From assembly GCA_040797845.1 (NCBI GenBank), contig JBFNFA010000006.1, positions 155,602 through 219,601 of the forward strand: a stretch of DNA of 64,000 bases. The letters run 5' to 3'. The number at the start of each line of letters is the position of its first letter. The first letter of the stretch is position 1. Of the stretch, positions 16,692-23,890 are shown one piece after another. The notes beneath the pieces were generated by a model. The model was not told the DNA's origin and did not search any database. It was given only the letters and a program-made list of their open reading frames with translations. This DNA is from Clostridium_AW sp040797845 (GTDB lineage Bacteria > Bacillota > Clostridia > Clostridiales > Clostridiaceae). A program made the translations under genes and the position numbers.

Positions 16692-17060
16692 CTATAGAAC
16701 TTCAGGTGCTAATGATAGTATTTTAGTAAATTCTTTATCTCTTAGCTCCCTAGCAACAGGTCCGAAGATACGTGTTCCTTTTGGCTGTTTATCATCTTTT
16801 ATAATAACAGCTGCATTTTCGTCAAATTTTATATAGGAACCATCTGCTCTTCTAGCACCTTTTCTTGATCTTACGATAACTGCTTTTACGACCTCACCTT
16901 TTTTAACAACCCCGCCTGGTGTTGCACTTTTGACGCTAGCAACGATTATATCTCCGATGTTGCCATATCTTCTATTTGAACCACCTAGTACTCTTATACA
17001 CATTATTTCCTTAGCACCAGAGTTATCTGCAACTCTTAATAAAGACTGCTGCTGAATCAT
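16692..17060 (-). CDS. rplN: 50S ribosomal protein L14
   Basis: Inter-subunit bridge protein. The 122 residues start MIQQQSLLRVADNSGAKEIMCIRVLGG and carry the RSRKGARRADGSYIKFDENA and GTRIFGPVARELR signatures. It lies between rpsQ and rplX. Confidence 0.98.
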   Translation of the reverse strand: MIQQQSLLRVADNSGAKEIMCIRVLGGSNRRYGNIGDIIVASVKSATPGGVVKKGEVVKAVIVRSRKGARRADGSYIKFDENAAVIIKDDKQPKGTRIFGPVARELRDKEFTKILSLAPEVL

Positions 17061-17087
17061 TCAAATACCTCCTTTCAGCTTTTTACA

Positions 17088-17342
17088 CTATTTAGCTTTT
17101 TCAATTATTTCTACTATTCTCCATCTCTTATCTTTAGATAATGGTCTTGTTTCCATAATTAAAACTTTATCATTAAATTTAGCTTCATTATTTTCATCAT
17201 GAGCTTTGAATTTAGTAGTTTTATTTATAGTTTTGCCATATAATGGATGACGTACTTTTGTTTCAACTGCTACAACAACAGTTTTATCCATTTTATCTGA
17301 AACAACTCTACCAACTCTTGTCTTTCTATTTGCTCTTTCCAC
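17088..17342 (-). CDS. rpsQ: 30S ribosomal protein S17
   Basis: OB-fold 16S rRNA-binding protein. The 84 residues show RKTRVGRVVSDKMDKTVVVAVE, HPLYGKTI and ETRPLSKDKRWR. It starts with GTG, well spaced from AAAGGAGG. Located between rpmC and rplN. Confidence 0.97.
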   Translation of the reverse strand: MERANRKTRVGRVVSDKMDKTVVVAVETKVRHPLYGKTINKTTKFKAHDENNEAKFNDKVLIMETRPLSKDKRWRIVEIIEKAK

Positions 17343-17363
17343 AGGACAAGCCTCCTTTCACAA

Positions 17364-17576
17364 TTACTGCTCAAAGTTCCTTAGTTCTTCTTCTCTAAGG
17401 ATGGTCTTAATCTGGGCTATAGATTTTTTTACTTCTCTTATTCTCATTGGGTTTTCTAATTGGCCAGTAGCCAACTGAAATCTAAGGTTAAATAATTCGC
17501 CCTTAAGATCATTAAGCTTAACTTGTAAGTCTTGAGGACTGTTACTTCTTAAATCTTTTAATTCTTTAGCCTTCAT
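17364..17576 (-). CDS. rpmC: 50S ribosomal protein L29
   Basis: Two-helix protein beside the tunnel exit, part of the docking site for SRP and trigger factor. The 70 residues read MKAKELKDLRSNSPQDL with LFNLRFQLATGQLENPMRIREVKKSIA. The ATG chosen gives the family length and overlaps the last 11 nt of rplP, indicating coupled translation; longer readings would lie wholly within rplP. Confidence 0.96.
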   Translation of the reverse strand: MKAKELKDLRSNSPQDLQVKLNDLKGELFNLRFQLATGQLENPMRIREVKKSIAQIKTILREEELRNFEQ

Positions 17577-18009
17577 TGATTTCACCACCCATTTCTTCAA
17601 AATCTGATCTCGTAACAAACTTAGTGCTAACTGGAAGCTTATGTGCAGCAAGTCTCATTGCTTCTCTAGCAACCTTTTCATCAACACCTGTTAATTCGAA
17701 TAAAATTCTGCCTGGCTTAACTACAGCTACCCAGTATTCTGGTGATCCTTTACCGGAACCCATACGTGTTTCAGCTGGTTTTTCAGTTACAGGCTTATCT
17801 GGGAAAATCTTTATCCAAAGTTTTCCACCTCTTTTAATGTATCTATTGATAGCTATTCTGGCAGATTCTATTTGATTACTTGTAATCCATCCACATTCTG
17901 TAGCTTGTAATGCAAAATCTCCATAAGCAATAAAGTTACCTCTTGTAGCTTTACCTTTCATTCTGCCACGCTGTACCTTACGATGTTTAACTCTTTTAGG
18001 CATTAACAT
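17566..18009 (-). CDS. rplP: 50S ribosomal protein L16
   Basis: A-site-adjacent large-subunit protein. The 147 residues begin MLMPKRVKHRKVQRGRMKG and contain GRMGSGKG-like ETRMGSGKGSPEYWVAVVKPGRILFE. The first ATG has the best spacing to AAGGAGG. It overlaps rpmC. Confidence 0.97.
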   Translation of the reverse strand: MLMPKRVKHRKVQRGRMKGKATRGNFIAYGDFALQATECGWITSNQIESARIAINRYIKRGGKLWIKIFPDKPVTEKPAETRMGSGKGSPEYWVAVVKPGRILFELTGVDEKVAREAMRLAAHKLPVSTKFVTRSDFEEMGGEINEG

Positions 18010-18026
18010 GTCATATTCCTCCTTCC

Positions 18027-18692
18027 TTATGCATTAACTTCCTTTATTTCTTTCTTAGCTGGAAGAACTTCACCTCTATATACCCATACTTTTACACCTA
18101 TTTTTCCGTATGTGGTATCTGCTTCTGCAAATCCATAATCTATATCAGCTCTTAATGTCTGTAGAGGAATTGTTCCTTCGTGATACTGTTCTGTTCTAGC
18201 AATATCTGCTCCGCCAAGTCTTCCTGAGCAAGCAGTTTTAACTCCTTTAACTCCAGCTTTCATTGCTCTTTGAATTGTTTGTTTCATAGCTCTTCTAAAA
18301 GAAATTCTCTTTTCTAACTGTTGAGCTATGCTTTCAGCCATTAACTGTGCATCAGTTTCTGCTGATTTAACTTCTATAATGTTAATTAATATATTCTTAT
18401 CTTCTTTAATTAACTTTTTAACTCCTGATTTTAACACTTCAATTCCTGATCCGCCTTTACCAATTATCATTCCTGGCTTAGCAGTGTATATATTTAACTT
18501 TACTCTTTTAGCTGCTCTTTCGATTTCAATTTTTGAAACCCCAGCTGAGTAAGATTTATTCTTAATGTATTCTCTTATTAAATTATCTTCAACTAAATAG
18601 TCAGCAAAATTTCTTTTGTCAGCATACCATTTAGCATCCCAATCTTTAATAACTCCAACTCTTAAACCGTGTGGATGTACTTTCTGTCCCAA
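18027..18692 (-). CDS. rpsC: 30S ribosomal protein S3
   Basis: Head protein at the mRNA entry channel. The 221 residues start MGQKVHPHGLRVGVIKDWDAKWYA and contain the KH-domain loop GMIIGKGGSGIE and the C-terminal GRLGGADIARTE. Typical S10-operon position between rplV and rplP. Confidence 0.97.
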   Translation of the reverse strand: MGQKVHPHGLRVGVIKDWDAKWYADKRNFADYLVEDNLIREYIKNKSYSAGVSKIEIERAAKRVKLNIYTAKPGMIIGKGGSGIEVLKSGVKKLIKEDKNILINIIEVKSAETDAQLMAESIAQQLEKRISFRRAMKQTIQRAMKAGVKGVKTACSGRLGGADIARTEQYHEGTIPLQTLRADIDYGFAEADTTYGKIGVKVWVYRGEVLPAKKEIKEVNA

Positions 18693-18713
18693 TCTATTTC
18701 CCTCCTTCTTCTA

Positions 18714-19049
18714 TTAAGCTCTTTCCTTAACAACTAGAGTTATATGGCTAGTTCTTTTCATTATTCTAAATGCTCTACCTTGAGCGTGTGGTCTATATCT
18801 CTTTAATATTGAACCTTCACCTACATATGCTTCAGAAACATATAAGTTGTTCACATCTAAATTTAAATTATTTTCAGCATTTGCTACCGCTGATTTTAAA
18901 ACTTTATTTACTACTACAGCAGCATCCTTTGGAGTATACTGTAATATTGCAAAAGCCTCATTTACATTTTTACCTCTTACTAAATCAAGAACTATTCCTA
19001 TCTTCGTTGAGGACATTCTCACATACTTAGCTATTGCTTTAGCCTGCAT
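18714..19049 (-). CDS. rplV: 50S ribosomal protein L22
   Basis: Tunnel-lining protein whose beta hairpin forms the constriction and affects macrolide sensitivity. The 111 residues include RMSSTKIGIVLDLVRGKNV and the C-terminal LKRYRPHAQGRAFRIMKRTSHIT. Located between rpsS and rpsC. Confidence 0.97.
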   Translation of the reverse strand: MQAKAIAKYVRMSSTKIGIVLDLVRGKNVNEAFAILQYTPKDAAVVVNKVLKSAVANAENNLNLDVNNLYVSEAYVGEGSILKRYRPHAQGRAFRIMKRTSHITLVVKERA

Positions 19050-19071
19050 TGATTTTTACCTCCTTCCTGTA

Positions 19072-19356
19072 CTATCTTACCTTAGATGACTTTTCTGTCT
19101 TATCTACGTGACCTCTGTATGTTCTTGTTAAAACAAACTCTCCCAGCTTATGTCCAACCATATCTTCAGTAACATATACTGGAACATGTTTTCTTCCATC
19201 ATGAACTGCTATTGTGTGACCTATCATTTGTGGGAATATTGTTGAACTTCTTGACCATGTCTTTATAACTTTTTTCTCACCATTTTTATTCATTTCATTT
19301 ATTTTCTTTAAAAGTCCTTCATGAATAAAAGGTCCTTTCTTTACGGATCTACTCAC
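19072..19356 (-). CDS. rpsS: 30S ribosomal protein S19
   Basis: Head protein pairing with S13. The 94 residues read MSRSVKKGPFIHEGLLKKI and IPQM-like FPQMIGHTIAVHDGRKHVPVYVTEDMVGHKLGEF. The start is GTG after GGGAGG. It follows rplB after a 66-nt spacer containing a perfect hairpin. Confidence 0.97.
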   Translation of the reverse strand: MSRSVKKGPFIHEGLLKKINEMNKNGEKKVIKTWSRSSTIFPQMIGHTIAVHDGRKHVPVYVTEDMVGHKLGEFVLTRTYRGHVDKTEKSSKVR

Positions 19357-19392
19357 TTGATTGGCCTCCCTTCGTTAACCTTATTAATAACT

Positions 19393-19422
19393 TTTGAAGA
19401 GAATATTAATATTCTCTTCAAA
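19393..19422 (-). repeat. Perfect 30-nt palindrome abutting the rplB stop codon
   Basis: The arms TTTGAAGAGAATATT/AATATTCTCTTCAAA form a perfect inverted repeat that ends directly at the rplB stop codon, inside the S10 operon. In RNA it makes a stem of about 12 bp. There is no T-run of terminator strength, so partial attenuation, RNase processing or 3'-end protection are the likely roles. Confidence 0.75.
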
Positions 19423-20253
19423 TTATTTGCCTCTTCTCTTAACAATTAATCTATCTGAATACTTTTTAGTTTTTCTTGTCTTCAATCCAAGAGCTGGTTT
19501 ACCCCATGGAGTAAGTGGACCTGGACGTCCTATTGGAGTTCTACCTTCTCCACCACCGTGTGGGTGATCAACTGGGTTCATTACAGAACCTCTAACTGTA
19601 GGTCTGAATCCCATGTGTCTTTTTCTTCCAGCTTTACCTATATTCATTATTTCATGTGTTAAGTTTGAAACTGTTCCTATAGTAGCTTTACATTCAATTC
19701 TTACATATCTCATTTCACCGCTTGGAAGTCTTAATGTTGCATAATTTCCTTCCTTAGCCATTAACTGAGCTGAACTTCCTGCTGATCTTACTAACTGAGC
19801 TCCTTTTCCTCTTGATAGCTCAACGTTGTGTACAAATGTACCAACAGGCATATTCTTTAATGGTAAGCAGTTTCCAACTTTAATATCTGATTCCGGTCCA
19901 GATACAATTGTATCTCCAACTTTTAATCCATCTGGAGCGATTATATATCTCTTTTCTCCATCAGCATATGTAACTAAAGCTATAAATGCTGTTCTGTTTG
20001 GATCATATTCGATTGTAGATACTTTTGCTGGAATACCATCCTTATCTCTCTTAAAATCAATTATTCTATATTTTCTCTTAGCTCCGCCACCTCTATGACG
20101 TACTGTAATTTTTCCGTGATTATTTCTACCACCACTCTTATTTAATGAAACTAGAAGTGATTTTTCTGGACTATCAGTTGTAATTTCATTGAAAGTACAT
20201 ACTGTCATCTGTCTTCTAGCAGGAGTAGTAGGTCTAAATCCTTTTACAGCCAT
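19423..20253 (-). CDS. rplB: 50S ribosomal protein L2
   Basis: Peptidyl-transferase-centre protein needed for subunit joining. The 276 residues start MAVKGFRPTTPARRQMTVCTF and include GGRNNHGKITVRHRGGG and the catalytic-site-proximal GGEGRTPIGRPGPLTPWGKPALG. The ATG seven residues before GFRP is set by GGGAGG; an upstream in-frame start overlaps that site. Confidence 0.98.
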   Translation of the reverse strand: MAVKGFRPTTPARRQMTVCTFNEITTDSPEKSLLVSLNKSGGRNNHGKITVRHRGGGAKRKYRIIDFKRDKDGIPAKVSTIEYDPNRTAFIALVTYADGEKRYIIAPDGLKVGDTIVSGPESDIKVGNCLPLKNMPVGTFVHNVELSRGKGAQLVRSAGSSAQLMAKEGNYATLRLPSGEMRYVRIECKATIGTVSNLTHEIMNIGKAGRKRHMGFRPTVRGSVMNPVDHPHGGGEGRTPIGRPGPLTPWGKPALGLKTRKTKKYSDRLIVKRRGK

Positions 20254-20319
20254 TTTTTTACCTCCCAACTTAGCTTATCTGGCCTATAGCCAATAACCCG
20301 CTTTAATCAAAAACAATTA

Positions 20320-20613
20320 TTACATTCCTTCGAAGAATTCAATTCCCTTACTCTTTTCAGTTAATTTAACAATTGCCTTTTTATAATTTGGTCTTCTTCC
20401 TATGTGAACACCAACTCTTTTTTCTTTTCCTAAATAGTTAGCTGTTTTAACTTCTTCAACTTCTACGCCAAATACTTCTTCTATAGCTCTTTTTATTTGG
20501 CACTTATTTGCATGTTTATCAACTATAAAGGTGTATTTCTTGTCTCCCATGAAAGCCATACTTTTTTCTGTTATAACAGGTCTTCTTATAATATCATAAC
20601 TAGTTAGCTTCAT
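20320..20613 (-). CDS. rplW: 50S ribosomal protein L23
   Basis: Tunnel-exit protein docking trigger factor and SRP. The 97 residues include DIIRRPVITEKSMAFMGDKKYTFIVD, the ANKCQIKRAIEEVFGVEVEEV helix and RRPNYKKAIVKL. It overlaps the rplD stop (TAATG). Confidence 0.97.
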   Translation of the reverse strand: MKLTSYDIIRRPVITEKSMAFMGDKKYTFIVDKHANKCQIKRAIEEVFGVEVEEVKTANYLGKEKRVGVHIGRRPNYKKAIVKLTEKSKGIEFFEGM

Positions 20614-21233
20614 TATGCATACACCTCCTCAATTTTTGATACAGCATCCTTTGTTATAATGAAATTTTCATATTTTAATATGTCATAAACATTCAAGTTA
20701 TTAACAGGAAGTACTTCTACTCCTTCAATATTTCTTGCTGATTTATATACATTTTCATTTGATTCAGCTGTAACAATTAATGTCTTGTTAGCATTAAGTG
20801 CTCCTAACATTTTAACTATTTCTTTAGTTTTTGGAGCTTCTAATTCAAGATTCTCTAATACTATCATTTGATTTTCTTGAACTTTTGAAGTAAGAGCTGA
20901 TTTCATAGCAACTCTTCTCATTGATTTTGGAACTGAAACTCTATAGTCTCTTGGCTTTGGTGCAAACACAACACCACCGTGTATCCATTGAGGTGATCTT
21001 GTTGAACCCTGCCTTGCTCTACCAGTTCCTTTCTGTCTCCATGGTTTGATTCCACCACCAGAAACTTCAGCTCTTGTTTTACTTGATTGTGTTCCTTGTC
21101 TCTTGTTAGCTAATTGAGCTACAACTACTTGATGTAAAGCATATTGATTAACTTCAACACCAAATACGCTATCTGCAAGTTGAATATCTCCAACTTTTTT
21201 TCCTTCTTTATTAAATAATCCTACTGTAGGCAT
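20613..21233 (-). CDS. rplD: 50S ribosomal protein L4
   Basis: Tunnel protein and, in enterobacteria, autogenous regulator of the S10 operon. The 206 residues start MPTVGLFNKEGKKVGDIQLADS and show QGTQSSKTRAEVSGGGIKPWRQKGTGRARQGSTRSPQW-type extended loop features. The ATG is set by AAAGGAGG 7 nt upstream. Confidence 0.97.
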   Translation of the reverse strand: MPTVGLFNKEGKKVGDIQLADSVFGVEVNQYALHQVVVAQLANKRQGTQSSKTRAEVSGGGIKPWRQKGTGRARQGSTRSPQWIHGGVVFAPKPRDYRVSVPKSMRRVAMKSALTSKVQENQMIVLENLELEAPKTKEIVKMLGALNANKTLIVTAESNENVYKSARNIEGVEVLPVNNLNVYDILKYENFIITKDAVSKIEEVYA

Positions 21234-21258
21234 CCTGTATCCTCCTTTCTTCAGCAAT

Positions 21259-21888
21259 TTAAGCTTTTACTGTATTTCTGATTACCACGAATCCTTTGTT
21301 TGGTCCTGGTACTCCGCCTTTTATTAAAATTAAATTCTTTTCAGGAATGATTTTTACAACTTCTAAGTTTAATACTGTTGTATTTACATTTCCCATATGT
21401 CCTGGCATTCTTTTGTTTTTGAATGTTCTTGATGGATCTGAAGATCCCCCCATTGAACCAACTGCTCTATGGAACTTGGAACCGTGGGACATTGGTCCTC
21501 TATGTGCATTCCATCTTTTTATTGTACCTTGGAATCCCTTACCTTTTGAAACTCCTGATACGTCAATTTTTTCTCCAGCCTGGAAAGCATCAGCTTTTAT
21601 TTCCTGACCTACTTCATATTCATTTGAATTTTCAAGCTTAAATTCCTTAAGAACTCTTTTAAATTGAACACCTGCTTTTGCGAAATGTCCTTTTAATGGC
21701 TTGTTAACTAATTTTTCTCTTATTTCTCCAAATCCAACCTGTATTGCTTCATAACCATCTTTTTCAGTTGTTTTCTTCTGAATCACTACACATGGACCTG
21801 CCTCTACTACTGTCACTGGAACTACTCTATTATTCTCATCGAATATTTGAGTCATACCAAGTTTTTTACCTATTATTGCTTTTTTCAT
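21259..21888 (-). CDS. rplC: 50S ribosomal protein L3
   Basis: Early-assembly protein reaching the peptidyl-transferase centre. The 209 residues start MKKAIIGKKLGMTQIFDENNR and contain SKGKGFQGTIKRWNAHRGPMSHGSK-type sequence and GSMGGSSDPSRTFKNKRMPGHMG. An ATG after GAGGAGGTG is used. A 76-nt spacer with two small hairpins separates it from rpsJ. Confidence 0.97.
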   Translation of the reverse strand: MKKAIIGKKLGMTQIFDENNRVVPVTVVEAGPCVVIQKKTTEKDGYEAIQVGFGEIREKLVNKPLKGHFAKAGVQFKRVLKEFKLENSNEYEVGQEIKADAFQAGEKIDVSGVSKGKGFQGTIKRWNAHRGPMSHGSKFHRAVGSMGGSSDPSRTFKNKRMPGHMGNVNTTVLNLEVVKIIPEKNLILIKGGVPGPNKGFVVIRNTVKA

Positions 21889-21964
21889 TATATTACACCT
21901 CCTCAACTAATTAGCGGACCACAGAATTGCGGTCATAATAGTCTGTAATAGGCAATCTATTACA

Positions 21965-22273
21965 TTATAATTTTATTTCAATGTCCACTCCTGCTGGTAA
22001 ATCTAATCTCATTAATGAATCAACAGTTTTTGGTGATGGACTAATTATATCAATTAGTCTTTTATGTGTTCTAATTTCGAACTGCTCTCTTGAATCTTTA
22101 TATTTATGAGGAGCTCTTAATACTGTAACAACATCTTTTTCTGTTGGTAGTGGAACTGGTCCTGCTACCTTTGCTCCTGATGCTTTAGCAGTTTCTACAA
22201 TTCTTTCAGCAGATTGATCAAGAATTGTATGATCAAATGCTTTTAATCTTATTCTTATTTTTTGTTTTGCCAT
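21965..22273 (-). CDS. rpsJ: 30S ribosomal protein S10 (NusE)
   Basis: Small-subunit head protein that also serves as NusE, linking NusG and antitermination complexes. The 102 residues start MAKQKIRIRLKAFDHTILDQSA and include GPVPLPTEK and RTHKRLIDIISPSPKTVDSLM. AAAGGAGGG fixes the ATG; a longer in-frame reading into the leader is rejected. It is first gene of the S10 operon and has its own promoter and a leader of about 210 nt. Confidence 0.97.
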   Translation of the reverse strand: MAKQKIRIRLKAFDHTILDQSAERIVETAKASGAKVAGPVPLPTEKDVVTVLRAPHKYKDSREQFEIRTHKRLIDIISPSPKTVDSLMRLDLPAGVDIEIKL

Positions 22274-22481
22274 TTTAATTTCCCTCCTTTTTCTTGCACG
22301 CTTTACTTCATACGTACAACAGCGGATGTATTCTGTAAACTGTTCCGGGTGTTGCATATTCTTTCTCACAACTATACCCCACAGAATAACCGTCGCCTGG
22401 TTCAAGACCATCACTAACTCAGCTAAGAATTACCCGGAAGCCCGGCAACCTCTTGCCTCATCGCTGTTATTACATTACAAC
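22274..22481 (-). promoter_or_regulatory. Long structured 5' leader of the S10 operon
   Basis: About 208 nt lie between the inferred transcription start and rpsJ. The segment is clearly more GC-rich than neighbouring spacers and contains many short complementary runs (for example TTGCCGGGCTTCCGGGTAA and GAACCAGGCGACGGTT), indicating folded RNA. S10 leaders in other bacteria bind L4 to repress the operon; equivalent control here is inferred. No terminator with a T-run is visible within it. Confidence 0.6.
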
Positions 22482-22487
22482 TTCTAT

Positions 22488-22516
22488 AGTATACAATATT
22501 TCTTTAAATTTGACAA
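22488..22516 (-). promoter_or_regulatory. Sigma-A promoter for the S10-spc-alpha supercluster
   Basis: Minus-strand TTGTCA (22511-22516), 17-nt spacer and TATACT (22488-22493). It lies between the tuf terminator and the structured leader, so it drives rpsJ and the downstream genes. Confidence 0.8.
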
Positions 22517-22596
22517 GTGTTTTTTTTCTTTACTTTTATGTTGATTTATTTCACTATAATTCATAAATATAATACATTATGATATGTTATATTTAT

Positions 22597-22628
22597 AAAA
22601 AAGAAGAGTGAACTCACTCTTCTTTTTT
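22597..22628 (-). terminator. Terminator after the first tuf gene
   Basis: A perfect 14-bp stem (AAAAAAGAAGAGTG and its complement) with a 4-nt loop and T-tracts in both directions, 31 nt past the tuf stop. It separates the str operon from the S10 operon. Confidence 0.9.
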
Positions 22629-22650
22629 ATTATTAACACTGTTAAAACTA

Positions 22651-23872
22651 TAATTAAATTATTCAATTATAGTAGTAACAACTCCTGAACCTACTGTTCT
22701 TCCACCTTCTCTGATCGCGAATCTTAATCCTTCATCCATTGCTATCTGAGTGATTAATTCTACGTTCATGTCGATGTGGTCTCCTGGCATTACCATTTCT
22801 ACTCCTTCTGGTAATTTGATTGATCCAGTTACGTCTGTTGTTCTGAAGTAGAACTGTGGTCTGTATCCGTTAAAGAATGGAGTGTGTCTTCCACCTTCTT
22901 CTTTCTTTAATACGTATACTTGACCTACGAATTTTTGGTGTGGTTTTACTGTGTTTGCTGCTGCTAATACTTGACCTCTTTGGATGTCATCTCTCTGTAC
23001 TCCTCTTAATAGAGCTCCGATATTATCTCCAGCCATTGCTTGATCTAGTAACTTTCTGAACATTTCTATTCCTGTTACTACTACCTTCTTCTTTTCTTCG
23101 CTTAATCCTACGATTTCTACTTCGTCTCCTACTTTTAGAACTCCTCTTTCAACTCTTCCAGTTGCAACTGTTCCTCTTCCTGTGATTGTAAATACGTCTT
23201 CTACTGGCATTAAGAATGGTTTGTCAGTTGCTCTTTCTGGTGTTGGGATATAGCTATCTATTGCTGCCATTAAGTTCATTATAGGTTCTGTTGCTGCATC
23301 ATCTGTTGGGTTTTCTAATGCTTTTAATGCTGATCCTACAACAACTGGTGCGTCATCCCCTGGGAAACCATATTCACTTAATAGTTCTCTTACTTCCATT
23401 TCAACTAATTCTATTAGTTCTGGATCGTCTACCATATCTGCTTTGTTTAAGAATACTACTATATATTCAACTCCAACTCTTGATGCTAGTAGTATATGTT
23501 CTCTTGTTTGTGGCATTGGACCGTCTGCTGCACTTACAACTAAGATCGCTCCATCCATTTGTGCTGCTCCTGTTATCATGTTCTTTACGTAGTCTGCGTG
23601 TCCTGGGCAGTCAACGTGTGCATAGTGTCTGTTTTCTGTTTCGTATTCTACGTGGGATGTGCTGATTGTGATTCCTCTTTCTTTTTCTTCTGGTGCCTTA
23701 TCTATTTGGTCATAGTCGAATGCATCTGCGAATCCCTTGCTTGCTAATACTGTTGTGATTGCTGCTGTTAATGTTGTCTTACCGTGGTCTACGTGTCCTA
23801 TTGTTCCTATATTTACGTGTGGTTTATTTCTTTCAAATTTTAATTTTGCCATTTTTTGTTCCTCCTTTATTT
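22651..23872. repeat. tuf direct repeat, copy 1
   Basis: This 1222-nt segment, covering the whole tuf gene, its ribosome site and a few flanking bases, recurs at 38569-39790 in the same orientation, 15,918 nt away. Identity stops abruptly on both sides, the pattern left by gene conversion between duplicated tuf genes. Confidence 0.9.
22659..23852 (-). CDS. tuf: Elongation factor Tu, copy 1
   Basis: GTPase delivering aminoacyl-tRNA to the ribosome. The 397 residues show G1 GHVDHGKTT, switch I region EEKERGITI, G3 DCPGHADY with the catalytic His, G4 NKADM, then the two beta-barrel domains. It ends the str operon (rpsL-rpsG-fusA-tuf). A second copy at 38577-39770 encodes an identical protein; no nucleotide difference was seen along the lines compared. 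Confidence 0.99.
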   Translation of the reverse strand: MAKLKFERNKPHVNIGTIGHVDHGKTTLTAAITTVLASKGFADAFDYDQIDKAPEEKERGITISTSHVEYETENRHYAHVDCPGHADYVKNMITGAAQMDGAILVVSAADGPMPQTREHILLASRVGVEYIVVFLNKADMVDDPELIELVEMEVRELLSEYGFPGDDAPVVVGSALKALENPTDDAATEPIMNLMAAIDSYIPTPERATDKPFLMPVEDVFTITGRGTVATGRVERGVLKVGDEVEIVGLSEEKKKVVVTGIEMFRKLLDQAMAGDNIGALLRGVQRDDIQRGQVLAAANTVKPHQKFVGQVYVLKKEEGGRHTPFFNGYRPQFYFRTTDVTGSIKLPEGVEMVMPGDHIDMNVELITQIAMDEGLRFAIREGGRTVGSGVVTTIIE

Positions 23873-23890
23873 TAAGTTTATTATTTAAAT

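Noticed and set aside
22274..22414. In-frame N-terminal extension of rpsJ giving a 149-residue protein
   Set aside because: The extension runs through the structured leader, has no ribosome site and is not seen in S10; the ATG after AAAGGAGGG gives the exact 102-residue length.
23291..23665. Plus-strand open frame of 124 codons in tuf, repeated at 39209-39583
   Set aside because: Duplicated only because the tuf genes are; Leu-rich antisense shadow of a highly biased gene with no start signals.
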